From positions 28,957,466-29,021,465 of the forward strand of contig OX393577.1 of the NCBI GenBank assembly GCA_947652605.1: a stretch of DNA of 64,000 nucleotides, read 5' to 3'. The translations under genes and the position numbers were made by a program. The notes under the pieces were generated by a model. It saw nothing but the letters and a program-made list of their open reading frames with translations. It did no database searches and was not told where the DNA came from. Positions 11,001 to 26,000 of the stretch are shown here, piece by piece. Within the stretch, counting starts at the first letter, position 1; each line of letters begins with the position of its first letter. The stretch is from Elmis aenea. Its lineage: Eukaryota; Arthropoda; Insecta; Coleoptera; Elmidae.

Positions 11001-14000
11001 AAGATTTAATGATGTTCAAGCTCAGAATGCTTTATTGTTAGACCAAATCCAAGCATTTAATACTCAGCTAGCTTTAGTACAAGCCCAAGCCACCGAATCC
11101 CTCAATCAATCTGTGGGTGATCCCAATAAATCCCTGACAGAAGACGATGTTAAATCTTCTGATCAGTTACTAAAAATTATTAAATATTTACGCCAAGAAA
11201 AAGACATATCAGTTAGTAAATGTGAAATTTTAGAGGCTGAACATTTGAGACTGAAGTCTCAACATGACTCTCTAATGAAACAACTAGAAGAAACCAAAGG
11301 AGCATTAGAAATGGAACGCCAGAAATCTGAAATATCGGTAGTCAGTACTGCAAAGCATTCAGAAGTCTTACGAAAAGTAGAAACTCTTAATGCTATAACA
11401 GATAGCAACAGATCACTACGCATGGAAAGAGATTCTCTATTATCTCAGATCGTAGAACTGAAATCTCGCACGGCTAGTCTAGAAGATCAACTTGCACCTT
11501 TACAAGAAAAGAATAGAGAGCTCAGTATAAAAGCAGAGGCGATGCAAACTGAGAATATTACATTACGAGGAGAAGCTACTAGATGGCGACAAAGGGCTAA
11601 TATGCTTATTGAAAAGTCCAACCGCACCAGTCCAGAAGACTGGAAAAAGTTACAAAATGAACGTGAAAATCTTGCCAAACAATTGACGATTGAAAGGAGC
11701 ACTACAACAAAGTTAACTGAAGAAGTTAACACTTTGACACAAGATAAGAATAGATTGGAAGAAGTGTTGCGTAATATTCGTCTTCAGTGTAATCAACAGA
11801 ATGAAGATTTAGAAAGGTTACGTCAAGAACTCACGAATCATAAAAACCAATTAGCTGTTCTAACTCAAAACCTAGAACAAGCACATGCCAATCATGCTAA
11901 ATTATTTGAAGAGAATCGTGTCTTAACTGAAGATATTGCTACCAAAGATGTTACTATAACAGAGTTGCGAAATAATCTGTTGCCTGTTAAAAAGATTGCT
12001 AAGAAGTATAAAGAAAAGTGTGAAGAGCAGTCTAAAGAAATTCAAATGTTGAACACAATGGCAGACACTGAAAAGGAAAAATGCACACAAGAGATTCAAC
12101 TTCTTGTTCAAACTAAATCAGAATTGGAAGAACGAGTTGAACATTTAGAAGTTGCGCATAGGGAAAGACTCGATGAATTAAATCAACAGATCACATCAAC
12201 CACAGAAGAAAATGACAATTATAAGAGGGAAATTGAAAATCTCAAACAAACTAGTCTCGATAAAGAAGAAAGATTTAAAACGCTGTTCAAAAATGCTAAA
12301 GATAGAATTGTGACACTTACGGAACAAAATAACTCCTTACGTGCAGAATTAAGTAATTTAGATCATGCCAATAAACCAGAAAATCAAACCGATGGAAGCA
12401 AGGGCAGTGAACAATTATTAAGTGAAATAGCAAGATTAGAAAAAGAAAGGGATGAAATTTTACAGGAAAAACAACAAGAGAAAGAAAGATTGACTATGGA
12501 GATTGAGACTCTTACCCAAAGGATTAACCAGTTACAAAGGCAATTGGGGCAACAGAGTTCAAAACCTAGTACTAGCTCAGGACCATCAGAAAAATCAACT
12601 AGTGAACCACCTACTGCCAATATCAAACCAATTCCAGGTAATTTTGTATTCCATACTTGGCTACTTTTAGTTTTTTTTTTTTTTTATTAATATTTTACAT
12701 ACTGATTTTATTACTAATTTTGTTTGGAGGTAGTTGTTAATTTTGTTGTTGTTAGGTCATTCAACAAATACTCAAACTCAATCAGTGCCAATTCAGCCAT
12801 GGCGAAGTGGAAATGACACTCCATTAGCTAGCATTCGTCCAATGTCACAGTTACGAACTGCTGCTGTCCTTCCAACCAGTCAGGGTCCTTCGACTAGTCA
12901 AGGACCAAGTACATTGAATATACCACCACAACAGGTATGTTGCAATATGTATTAAATTCAGGGATGGAATAACGTTTTAAATCGTTACGTTATTGTATAA
13001 CATTATTTATTATTTGTTTTCGTTACATAACGTTATAAATAACATTAAAAAATGAATTTTTATGTTATATAACGTTATATAATGTTACATAAATTATGAT
13101 ATACAGGGTGTTTCTTAAATAATGCAAAAAAATTCGGGAGGTAATTCCTTATCGAAAATTAAGTGGGGTTTTTTATAAATTTTTTTCTTAGACGTCTCCT
13201 TTTGGAGTTACACCCCCCTAAAGGGGATCGGTAAAATTAGGTTTTTATTTTATTTCTCAAATTTAGATAAATGTAGGAGAATGATACTCTGTAGACGTTT
13301 TATACTTATTAAAAGGTTTCGCATAGTTATACTTTTAATCATCTTCCACCTTCACAACGGGCTAAAAAGTGTGACCCTTGTTGGTTTTTTAATCAGAACT
13401 TTTTGGTGAGTTGAAATTTTGCAATTTAATTTTTTTTTTGTATGTTTGATTTATTTAAAAACTTTTTTTATTCTTTAGTTTTTCTCGTAAATCCTACAGT
13501 TTTGAGTAAGAAATTAAATGAGTGAGAATGATGTTTATGTTCATATTGGGTAGATTTGATTGAATTACACCCGTCACTTCTACCAAATATGAACATAAAA
13601 AAACCATGGTAACCACCGAAATTAATCGTTTTATATTGGAATATTTGATGGTTCATGTTCATTCATAATTTTATACTCAAAAACTGTAGGTTTAACGAAA
13701 AAAGTTATAGAATAAAAAAAACTTCTAAATTAATCAAGTTTTCAAAAAAAAAATTAAACTGCTTGAAATCTAGCACATTTCAGCCCCCTGTGAAGGTGGG
13801 AGATGATTAAAAATATAACTATGGGAAACCTTTTAATAAGTATGGAACATCTACCGAATATCATTCTCCTACATTTATCCAAAGAGAAATTAAATAAAAA
13901 CCTAATTTTACCGATCCCCTTTAGGGGGGTGTAACTCCGAAAGGAGGTCCTAAAGAAAAAAAATGTATATGAAAGACCCCTCTTAATTTTTGATAAGGAA

Positions 14001-17000
14001 TCACCTCCCGAATTTTTTCACATTATTTAAGAAACATGCTGTATAAAAATAATTTTTATTTTTAACTCTGAAATTATTTTTGGGATCTGTAAATGTAAAT
14101 TTAAAAAATAGTACAAAATTACGTTGACATATTTTATTTTCATTTTAATTTCTAAAATACAAGCAAAATATTATATTCTAAAAATAAAAAGATCGCCATA
14201 TAAAAATTTAATTTATAGAGAATAACGATACAAAATAACTTTTAATGAAACGTTATCGGTTATTATAACATTATACAGGGTGTCCCAGCCAAGACGAATT
14301 ATTCGATAGCTCTGTTATTAGTGATAATATTAAAAAAAGTTAAATATGAAAGTTGTTTGCAATCATTTACTACATAACCTAAAATTATTTTCAACTATAC
14401 AGTGTTTTGTTTTTGCACTCTGATACCAAACATAGTTTTTTTATATGGAACATCCTGTATATTTAAAAAAAATATGGATTTTTATGGCATAATAGTGAAA
14501 ATTGTGCCGATTAAGTGTTTTGGTTGACAGTTCATACAAATTGTTTTCAATTTTCAAAGGCTACTACCGATATTTTAGGTAAAATACTCGCAAATAAACA
14601 TAAGAAACGAAATAACTTCAAAAATATTATATTTAGACATAAAACATGCTTAATAACTTTGGAAGTTAATTAAATTTTCTACAAGAAAATGTAAAAATAT
14701 ATAGGGTGTTCCATTTAAAAAAAATGACTTACATGCGTTTAAAGTTTAGCGAAACGGACCGAGTAAAACGAACACCCTGTATATTATTTTAAAAGTTTAA
14801 CCAATCAACAATCATTACGACACTATTGTCTAATAAATTACGAGAGTAAATTGCTCTGGTGTTGTTATGTTAATAAATATAAATATTTTTATAAAGGTCT
14901 GCATCTGCCATAATTTTCAAAAAAACGTTAATAACTCAAAAACGGTTCATTTTAGACATAAACAACCTATAATATTTTTGAAAGAGAATTTAATTTTACA
15001 TCCAAAAATTACAAAATATACAGGGTGTTCCATATAAAAAAACTATGTTTGGTATCAGAGCGCAAAAACAAAACACTGTGTATAGTTGAAAATAATTTTA
15101 GGTTATGTAGTAAATGATTACAAATAACTTTTATATTTAACTTTTTTTAATATTATTTATAATAACAGAGCTATCGAATAATTCGTCTTGGCTGGGACAC
15201 CCTGTATAAAGTTATAAAAATATCGTTACGTTATTGTATAAAAAATTATAGTTGAATCGATATTATAACGTTATCGGGTATTGTTACGTTACGTTTTCCA
15301 TCCCTGATTAAATTATTATTTATTAAGAGGTTATGTATCCAAAATGTTTTAGTTTTAAGCTATTTTGGTTTTAATTGCTTAAATTTTCTATTTCCTTTAA
15401 AAGGTACACACAACAGGACCAAGTACCATAGAAGCTTTATCTAGTAGCCCTACAAGTTCACATACAGAATATATGCCAGCCACCAGCTCTGCAACTCCAG
15501 CTGTAGTCGGTCCCAGGCAGGTGGCTGTACCACCTACTCAGTCAACGCAAGATACAGAAGATGAAGATAATAATATGCAGGTAGCTAACTCAATTATCAA
15601 GTAACATATTGTATTGTCTGTAATTTATAGTATTTTAATGTATTTCTTAAAAATAATTTTAGATTCAACCTGCCCCTCAGCAGCAAGCTGTAGCGTTAGT
15701 GCTTCCAAGGGTAGAACCTCCAAGTAGTACTCCTGCTCAGGAGTTAGGGACAAGCAGCAGCAGTTCTAACACAGTTACAACAACACAAGCCGGATTAAAG
15801 CGACCACGAGATCCAGATACTGACAGTTGTCAAATCGATGAACAAGGAAAAACTCAACAGCAATCAAAACGCACCAGAGTACAGGTACTTTAATGTTAAT
15901 TTAATTTGGTAAACTAGTTTTAATTTAATGTCTACATAGGGAGGTACATCGGAAACTTTCCAATCTCAGGTCAGCGATAGTGGTTTGGAGGTAGAATATC
16001 AAGTACCAACCAGCAGTCAAAGAGATCATGAAGAAGATACCGATGCTGTTATTGTTGTAGAAAGTGACGAAGAAGGTGATGGTCCTGATGAAGGGGAAGG
16101 AGCTGATGATGAGCCAGACGATGCAGACACAGAAGGCTATGAAATGGAAGCAATGGCATACCCGGTTTGTTTGTCTACTTTTAAAGTTCAATTTATTTAG
16201 CGGAATAGTTCTCTTTTGTGTGTAAAGGTAATAATTTAAGAGTTGTTTTTGGTATTAGGAACAAGAGTTGAATTATGAAGATGCTGACTGTCCTGATATG
16301 GAGGAAGAGGAAGGAGGCAATGAAGTAGAAGTTATTGAGGATTCTAGCGAAGTGCCAAATCAAAGTGAACGTTCAGTGCAAGACGTTTCAACAGAAGAAA
16401 ATAGTGAGCAAGCGCAGTCTGAAGCTACAAGTAGTGGAACTGACGGTAAATATTTAAAAATCTCGTCCCAACATTGTTTATCATATGTATTTAACAAACT
16501 TTCTTATTTAAACTTCGATGTATATTGCATATTTTGATAAAATTTGCATTTCAGGAACATCTGGTGTCACTGTGTCACAGGCGTCACCTTCTGTGGCTGT
16601 GACAATGCAATTAAGAACTAGACCAGTAGCTCCTCTCTGTAGACAACAACAAACTCATTTACTTCTTCCCCATGTCCTAGAAGAAGGAGGCGATGATGGT
16701 AAATGTGTTTGCATTGTTATAAACATTTTCAGGGCCGTGCGGTAGATTTTCTCAGTATGATGCAAGTCTTCGAAATGCCGCCCCTTAAATGTTTTTGTTT
16801 TTAAATAACCTTTGATTGGGTTTTTTTTTTAAAACTGCACAAAATGTACTAATACTATTTTAAAATAATGATAACAACTATCAACTACAACAATCTACTA
16901 CAGTTTTACCCTTTAAACTTTAACTTTAGCAAATTCGTTAATTAGGGATGTGTAGTCTAGAGTGGCAGCCAATGTAGATTTAATAGAAATTAATGACAGA

Positions 17001-20000
17001 TTTCTAAGTTTTGTTTGGCTTATTGAACTTCTTAAGTAGTGTTTTGTTAATTTTAATTTGGGAAAACTTCTTTCCCCACTAGCTATACGGAGTCTTAATA
17101 AAATTCTCAGAGTTACAACAGTATTCGGATACAATTAATTGAGTTATTTTGGCACAAATAATTTAAAACATCCAAAGGTTTCATAGAATATGGTAGCATT
17201 CGTAATTCTTCTTGAAGATCATTTGCATTTATATCTAGTTCATTTTCGACTGAAAGTATTGACTGGAGACTGGTACAATAATTTTCTAGCGTTTTCTCAT
17301 CTATATCCTTGAGTTTGAAATGTCATATAAAAACTGAAAATTTTTGCTATGGGTTTCCAGAAGCGTGAATCGTTCATTGAGAGAATTAAGGGTATTGTCC
17401 AGAATATAAACTAACATTAAAACCAATGTAGAAAAGCGTTGCGTAAAGATTTTTGACAATCACGAAGAGAAGGTCTCTCCGGGTAAGTCACAAGTGGTAA
17501 ATAAGCTGAGTTAAGCAGCGCAATGAGTTGTATAGTGGGAAGTATAACATTTCAAAGAACTTGCACGTATGATCGTATGAACAATAAGTAACAAGGAATT
17601 AGTAAATATCCTAACCTTATAGTGAATCTTTCATGTATGGAATATCAAAGATAGATGGCGATATACTTTACATTATTCTTACGTTTGCGTCACTTGTGAA
17701 TTACCCGGAGAGACCTTCTCTTCGTGATTGGCAGATTTTTAATTATTGAATGGTTCAAATTGTATTTTGATTTCGCTGCTTATGCCGCCCCCTTACGGTG
17801 CCGCCTGATGCGGCCGCCTCTCTGCATCATAGCGCAGCACGGCCCTGAACATTTTCAAACTAAACTTATTCATTTGCAGGCATTGTACCATCCACTCCAA
17901 CTTTATTTGTTCCTCGAAGATCTGATGGGTTTGGTGAAGCAGTGAGCTCCCCACATGTACCTACAAGTGGTAGATTTACTTTTAATGAATCAGCTCCGCC
18001 AAATACATCTGGTTCTACTGAAGTTATACCAGAACAAACTTTGGAGTTTTCCCATACAGATGATAATAGTATGTTCTCTTTTTAACAACTTTAGGACAAG
18101 GTTTTATTTTATTTTGTTTAGGCACTGGTAGAAGTGTTCCTAGTACTCCATTACAGGCTTCTCCACAAGAATCTGGACCAGGAGAAGAACAAGGTTCACT
18201 GCAAACTGCATCTGAAGGTATTTGATGGTCTTAAAGTATTTGAAATAGAAGTTAGAGCAGCAGTCATACTGTATCAGTCACATTCAACTAAATTTTTGTG
18301 TAGTCACATTACTTGTGTCTTACATATTCCATTTGATTAAACCGCCGATGTCAACTGATTGGCATCACAGTTAGGCAGGCCCGGACTGGCCATCTGGCAG
18401 TTCGGGCAAATATCCGAAGGGCCGGTGCCCGAATGGGCCGATTTGGGCCGGTCTAAGCTACAGGCTTAATAAGTTCGGCGCTGAAGTATAAGGAGCGCAA
18501 AAATTATGATAAAAGGTGCCATTATAACATTTGTCCGTATAATACTTAATCTTAATGTTTTTCTGGCGCTCCACAATACTCAATAGCGTCGTATGTTTGA
18601 TCGCGCCACTCGCCCTTCAGGAATAGTCCCGATATTATCCAAACCCTGAACCCTAGCTATACAGGGTTCTCGTTTTTCGCGGGCCACTATGGGGATCTCG
18701 TAAACGGTAAGAGTTACAACTTCGGTTAAATTGGGGCAAAGTTGTATATTCAGGTGCTGAATAATTTTACGCAAACAGAACTTATCTAGCTCTTTTAGTT
18801 TTTGAGATATAGGGAAAAAAGTAAAAAAGTGGATTTTTGTTTTTTGCCCGTAACTTTTTTATATATATATATATATATATAGATTTATAATACCGCTTAT
18901 ACAGTCCCGTTTTGACATATTCGACCGACGTTACCAGACCAAAACCTACGTTGTCAGACCCGCCTTCGGGTCTGTGAACGTTTATCCATAGTTACATTCA
19001 TTACTGACGTAGCACATGTTCCTTGTGAAATTTCAGCCGGGCTTGAAAAGTCGGTAGAATGACTTTTTTTATACAGAATTAGTTCGCCGCTTTCGCTATA
19101 GGCGGCGCACCAGTCGCATGCTGTATATTGTATATTTTTGATACTAAACATTGTCAATCCCGCTATGTACAACATACGTTATCAGTACTAAAATCTGGCA
19201 ACACTGGTTTTTACGTTAAATCTGTCTTTTGTACTTACACTGCAGTTTGTGAATCGGATGAATTAAGAAATAAGACAGTAACAAATATTGAATTTACTGC
19301 TGATATTGCTGTTTAAAATTACCAAAAATAATCAGTTTTACAATCAAAATATAATTGAAGTTTTCTTGTCGCAATTAAAATAATGACAATAATAGTTCGT
19401 AGACACTTTATATGAATAAATCGTATTAAGAGTTTTTAAATCCAATTTGAAACTTGGCAAATTTTTAGTTTTTTCATAAATAAAAAATTAATATAATAGG
19501 CCTAATAACTTTTTTATTTTTAACTTAAATTTGATTTGTACGTACTACAGTACATGGCTAGATTATCAATAAAAATTAATATTTGTATGATACGTTATCA
19601 ATTATTTTATATTCTAAATGAGTAGAAGTTATTTCAAATAAAAAAAAAAATGTTTGTTTCATATAGATCTGCTTCGATATGTAAAAAAGAACAAGAACGT
19701 ATCAAATTTTGAATTTCGCAGGTACCTATACAGGATGTGCCATATTAAAAATTAATTTTTCAATATATTTTTATTAATCAATAACACCGCTCAAAATTAT
19801 GGATTAAATTCGATAATTTTTTTTAAAGCAGTTTATGCAAAATTGCTCACAATCCAGATATTTAAATAAAAGAATGAATATACGTAATGCAAAAACTTTA
19901 TTAATTTAACATTTTGTATTTGACAAATTAAATAAAAATTCTTGGTGTCCCCGTTATCACCGCGAATATTTTAAGTGGTGATAGAGGACCTTTTTCTAAG

Positions 20001-23000
20001 AAAAAATTTCAAGTACAATTTTTTTCTAAAATCAAATGCTATCATGCTAAGCAGATATCAACACTTACTTGATTTTTTTACACTTCTGCATTTATAAGAC
20101 CCTGTCGCCGAAAATGTCAATTTTATTGTATAATACCTTTAAGCATGAAATTATCTACAAAATTAGTTCTATTTATTTTTTGTTTGCAGGCAATGGTTTA
20201 AAAGTTATGTATGTATATGGCAATTTGTACAAAAAATGTCAAAATTTTAAAAACTTTGTTTCTTAGACTTTGCAATCGCTATATCTTTAAAACGAAAGGT
20301 TGTACAAAAAGACCGACGACCCATTCCGGATAGCAAATTTTATGGGCTACAACTTTGGTACATTAAATTTTTTGGAAAATCAAACCGAATAAAGTTTTGT
20401 ATTTAAAAATGCTTTTAAAGAGAGTGCGACTATGTAATTGAAAAAGATGGAGGTCATTTTAAACACTTATTGAAGTAATTTTGTGGTTACATGTTAATTT
20501 TATTGTGTCAAAATGGATTTTTGCACTGTTTTGCATGTTATCGTTTTTTTTTTATCTCTTTCACTATTATAAACCTTTCTATGATAGGTTTGGTTTTATT
20601 GAACAACATATTTACCAAAGTTGTAGTCCGTTAAATTCCTTATCCGCAATAGGCATAGGTTTTGCTCTACGCCGTTTCGTTAAAACGATGCGGCGTTTTT
20701 AAAAACTTACATAACTTATTTAAATGAAATTTTACAGTTTTTTGTTAAATTTGATCGTTAGCTCCTTAAAAAATGATATGTGGTGGTTTTCTGAAGAAAT
20801 TCAAACTTCATAAAAAGCTTTGAAACTGATGAGATACATAATTTTATGAATGGTGCCGATTTTTTGGCATTTTTAAATACAAAACATCATTATTCCTCGT
20901 TTTTTTTTTCAAAAACGATAAAATGCAAAACAGTGCAAAAATCCACCTTGACACAATAAAATTAACATGTAACAACAAATTACTTCAATAAGTGTTCAAA
21001 ATGACCTGCATCATTTTTAGTTACATAGTCGCACTCTCTTAAAAAGCGTTTTTAAATACCTACAAAACTTTATTTTTCGGATGTTTTTTGCACTTTGTTT
21101 CTTATTCTCAACTTTTTCGAAAAATCGGTTTGATTTACTAAAAATTTCAACGTACCAAAGTTGTAGCCCGTAAAATTTGCTATCCGGATTGGGCCGTCAG
21201 TTTTTTTGTACAACCTTTCGTTTTAAAGATACAGCGGTTGCAAAGTCTAAAACAATAAAAGTTTTTAAATTTTTAAAAATTTTTTGTACAAACTGCTTTA
21301 TAACTCTTAAACCATTGTCTGTAGACCAAAAATAATTTTTACTAATTTTGTAGATAATTTCATGCTCTATTAAAAAGCTTAAAGATATTTTACGATAGAA
21401 TCAATATTTTCGGCGACAGAGCATTTTAAATGCAGAAGTGTAAAAAAAACAACCAAGTGTTGATATCTGCTTAGCATTTGCTTTTAGAATAAAGTTTTAC
21501 TTGAAATTTGTTTTAAGAAAAAGGTCCTCTATCACCACTTAAAATATTTGCGGTGATAACGGGGACATCCTGTATAAAATGCAGGGTATTCTCGAAAGTA
21601 TGGACATTATTTAAGGATGTGATTTTGCGGTTTAAAATAATCACACACCACCTTAATAAAAAAATTCGAAAAAATGCTTTTTACTAAGTAAAATTAAAAT
21701 TCTTCAAAATGGTAATCAACAACTAACATATTTTATAATCGATTAAAAACGCGTTCACATAGAAAGATGAAATTAGGATAGCAAATGCTTTTGCTTTAAC
21801 ATTTTTCTATATATATTTTTATAAGGGTGTTACCGTACTTTGAATTTAATATTTTGTTAACAAAAATTCAACAATAGCAATTTCTGTCCAAAAATTCTGA
21901 ATTGCATGAAGTTTACGTCATAAAACCATATAAATATATAACTAAATTTCTGAGCCAAACGATAGTAACCTGAAAAATCAAAGGACAGTTTGATATTGCA
22001 CTTTATATCATTTGGCTCAACAGTTTAGTCATGTTAAAATTATGAAAAAACAGTCCTATTAACATAATCAGCTGTAAAACATTGCAATATAAACCGTATT
22101 CTGAATGTTTAACCCCAAAAGTTTAAAATGCACAATCTTTTTTGTAAATTTTAGACAAGCAACAGGCTATTGAGATTAAAATTCAAAGTACGGTAATACC
22201 CTGTATAACAACACCACCTAGAGTCAATTTTTGTCAAATAGGAAAATATTATCCCTTTGTTATTTCAGTACCTTTTCATCTTATCTTGTGTTGCTTGTAT
22301 TGCTTATCGGTGACCAGTGCTATAAAAGCTGACAATAAAAAAAAAAACGCTTGGGATACCTGTTTATTCCGCGCGATCACTAACGTGATTTTTATTTTTA
22401 TACCTCGAGTTTTGTTCCTAAGGTATTTTCATATTATTTTTGTTTTTACTATTATAATAATATTTCCTTATTTGCGTATATTCATTTTCGTAAAAGTTAT
22501 ACAATGTCCCAAAGTAAAAGTCCAGAGCAGTGGCGTAAGTGGTTAGAGAAAATTGAGGAGAACGAAGAATATATTGAAGACAGTGAAGATGAAGAATCCG
22601 AAGGTGATTTGGAAGACTGTGAAGACGAAGGAGAAAGTCTTTAGCAAACATGAATCGGAATCAGTTCTGGTGGCGATAACGATTCATACAATGTAGATGA
22701 CTTTTATGTTGCCAAAGATAACTTTACTTACTGGAGAAAGAATTTTCCCAAAAAACAAGAGAACAGCTGCACGTAATATAATCGCTGAATTGTCAGAAAC
22801 CAGGGGTGAGGCGAAAAATGCGACTATCAATTTAGAAAATTGTAATAAAAATTCACGCAACTTTTTTTTGTAATACATTATTGTCAATTATTGTAATGTT
22901 CATTTTATATTATACAAACAATTAAAAATAATTTTTTAAAAGTCTTTCAAAACTATTATTGCGGGTGGGATACCATAGTATTCCACGCGATCACTATTAT

Positions 23001-26000
23001 TATTGAGAGCACATGAACACAAAATTACAGGACCATCGAACTTGTAAGTTGATAAGCGTGACAACGTCGCTTGATGTGAGAAGGTCGGTAAAGTATGTAT
23101 ATTTGTATATAGTGGGACTGAAAAAGCGTCGTTACATATCGGGCTCAGCAGCGACTGTTGCATTACGCTATTTTACAAATAATAAATTTTACTTCCCCTC
23201 AGTAGTTGCCCTTATTAAGAAAAACGAAATAATTCGATTTATACAAAATATACACCCCAAACTACGCAATTTCGAGTGGGTCTGTGGTCGCCTGAGTAAT
23301 ATGACGGGTCTGGAAACGTCGATTTAACAAGTATATATATATATATAATCTAACCCTTTTACCCGAAGGTGTAGGGTGTGAAATCGGAAATTAACGTTCT
23401 TTGCTGCTGTGGATAAATTTTCTCCACTCTTTTTTATTTCTTGCCATATTCCTTGCCTGTGACATGTTCATCCCTCTTTCTGTTAGTATTTTTGTCACAC
23501 TATCATCCCACGTATTCCTAGGTCTTCCTCTGGGTCCCTTCTCGTGTCTTCTTGCTTCCCAGGTTTGTCTGGCGCGTCTTTCGTTTCCTAGCCTGGTTAG
23601 ATGCCCAAACCATGTGAGCTGTCGGTCTTCGATTGTTTTTAGTATAGCTTCGACCTTCAGTCGTTTTCTTATCTCCGTGTTCCTTATTCTGTCCATTCTG
23701 GTGACGCCAGCTACTTTGCGCAGATATTTCATCTCCATGGCCTGTATTTTACTCTTCATGGTCGGTGTTAGAACCCAGGTTTCACATCCGAAAGTGAGTG
23801 TCGGTACAAATACAGTTTTGTATACTGTTATTTTAGTCTCCACTGCAATCTCCCTTTTCCCTATGAAAGACTTTCTTAAGCTGTGGTATAGTTTAGATGT
23901 GTTTTCCAGTCTTGCATTTAATTCTGTGTCGTGGTGCCCTTTGTTATTGATGTTTACCCCTAAGTATTTAAACGTCTTGGCTTGTTCCAATTTCTTCCCG
24001 TTCAGCGTGATGCTTGCTTGCGAACTGCCTTTGCCCGTGACCATTACTTTTGTTTTTTCTACGTTAATTTTCATATTGTTAGCTTCCAATGATATGTTCC
24101 ATGCTTCAAGGTTTTTCTGAAGGTCACTTTCGTTTTTGCCGAATATTACCAGGTCATCTGCGAAGGTGCATTCTCTCAAGTATACTGGCTTCATATGTCT
24201 ATGTCCGATGTACAACTTCGATGTTTTTTCTCTTGTTTCCTTCATTGTGTCGTCTAGGACCAGATTGAACAGTATTGGGCTTAGTACTCCTCCCTGTCTT
24301 AGTCCACTATTGACTGGAAATTCCTGCGATTGCCTATTGTCCGTTCTTATATAGTTCCTGTTTTCTTTATGTAAGCTCATTATTGCAGCTACTAGGTTGT
24401 CCTCTACATTTCTCTTTTCCAGGGTTGTTCGCACTTTGGATCTCGGAATTCGATCGAAGGCTTTTTCCAGGTCTATAAAAGCCTGATACGTTTCGATATT
24501 TCTTTCTAGGGACTTTTCTGCTATTTGTTTAAGTGTAAAGATGTGGTCATTTATACTACGCCCCTTTCTAAAGCCACTCTGCGACTGCTCTAGTAGTTCA
24601 TCTGTTTTGTCTCACTAGTTTCTTTTCGAGAATTCGTTCGTAAACCTTGGACGGTATACTTAGTAGGGTTATCCCTCTGTAATTTTTACACTCTGTCTTG
24701 TCCCCCTTCTTGAAAATTGGTACTATAATGCCAGTTTTCCAGTCTAGTGGTACTTTCCCTTCCTTCCAGGCTTGGTTGGCGCCGTTAGCATTTCAATTCC
24801 TTTAGGGCCCACATTTTTCAGCATTTCACCGGTTATTTGGTCATGACCTGCCGCTTTCCCTTTTTTAAGCGCTCCTATGGATTGTATTACATCATCCATC
24901 TGTAATACTTCTGCGATTGGGTCTCCTATGTGGTCATCTCTTTTCTTTCCCTTTTCGGTGTCCTCTACGTCATCTGTAAATAGAAGTTCTTCGAAATACT
25001 GTTTCCATCTGTCCATTCATTATTTGGTTCCCCTCATTGAGTATGTTACCATCTTTGTCTTTAACTTGTTGATTTCCTACTCTTGCATTCTTAAGAATTT
25101 TGTAGAATAGTTTTTGGTTTGCGTGGAAATCTTTTTCCATTCTATTGCCAAATTCTTCCCAGGATTTTTCCTTAGCTATTCTTATGACATTTTTGACTTT
25201 CGTTCTTTGTTCCTTGTATTCTGCATATCTATTTTGCGTTCCTTCTTTTATGTATTGTTTCCATTTGTTCTTTTTGAGTTTTACCTCATGTTTAATTTCA
25301 TATGGCCACCACGCTGTTCGCTTTGTATGCCTGTTTCTATTTATTCTAGTTGTACCACATACCGCCTTGGCTGTGTCCACTAAAGTATTTCTATACCATC
25401 TCCACATATATTCCACATCTTTTCTCTGTACATGGTTCTCGGCAGCATTGTTTCTACTTTTTCTCTGTACTTTCGTGCTATTTCCTTGTCGGCTAGCATG
25501 TATGATTTAATTGCTTCTGCTGTGTTGGTTTGTTTATCTGTTTTATTTGCTTTATTATTTCCTGGTATATTTGTCGCCATATTTATTTTGCATTCTACCA
25601 AGTAGTGGTCACTACCGATCTCTGCACCTCTTCTCACTCTCACGTCTCTAACTTCTCTCCTGTTATTTATCTGAATTAGTAGGTAATCTATGATTGATCT
25701 TTCTCCTCTGCTTTTGACTTCTCTTGTGTACTTGTGGACGTCCTTGTGTTGAAAGACTCCATTCATAACTATGAAGTTGTTCTGGATGCAGAAATGTTAA
25801 TGCATTCCTAACATATTTATTAGTACCTATTTTTTTAATTAGTAATTTTATGCGGTTTACTTACCTGTTTCCAAGGAAAAAGGGACAAAGACAATTATTT
25901 ACCATGGCGATTAGGATTTGTTTTAAATAAAATATTTGTTTTTGCCATTTTTAACAACAATTGTTTCAAAAAAGTGCCAACTGTTATACATTGTCGAATT

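Larger units (their letters stand above)
12959..15306. mobile_element. hAT element with two nested foldbacks
   Basis: Ends CAGGGATGGAATAACG and inverse CGTTTTCCATCCCTG, with a perfect 8-bp duplication attaaatt (12951-12958 and 15307-15314). The outer hAT is only about 480 bp of AACGTTA repeats once the two TA foldbacks (13104-14041, 14276-15204) are removed. It accounts for nearly the whole intron. Confidence 0.9.
16730..17847. mobile_element. hAT element with transposase relic
   Basis: Ends CAGGGCCGTGCGG and inverse GCAGCACGGCCCTG, with a perfect 8-bp duplication aacatttt (16722-16729, 17848-17855). Contains a decayed hAT C-terminus on the - strand and a second nested MITE (17455-17732). 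Removing element plus duplication would leave an intron of 55 bp. Confidence 0.9.
23333..25788 (-). mobile_element. RTE-like non-LTR retrotransposon, 5'-truncated
   Basis: Read on the - strand: end of the apurinic endonuclease (25788-25380), linker, reverse transcriptase (about 25016-23391), a short 3' UTR and a (TA)n tail at 23332-23348. The frame is broken at several places (about 25400, 24990, 24750, 24610). It sits inside the FB-1 foldback, whose loop sequence resumes at about 25789. Confidence 0.8.

Noticed and set aside
18882..23330. Whole interval as a single large transposon bounded by (AT)n runs
   Set aside because: AT microsatellites alone are weak borders, and no matching termini or duplication were found.
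23401..24120. 239-aa hydrophobic ORF on + opposite the LINE reverse transcriptase
   Set aside because: Shadow of the - strand reverse transcriptase. The same holds for the + ORFs at 24136, 24877, 25114 and 25145.
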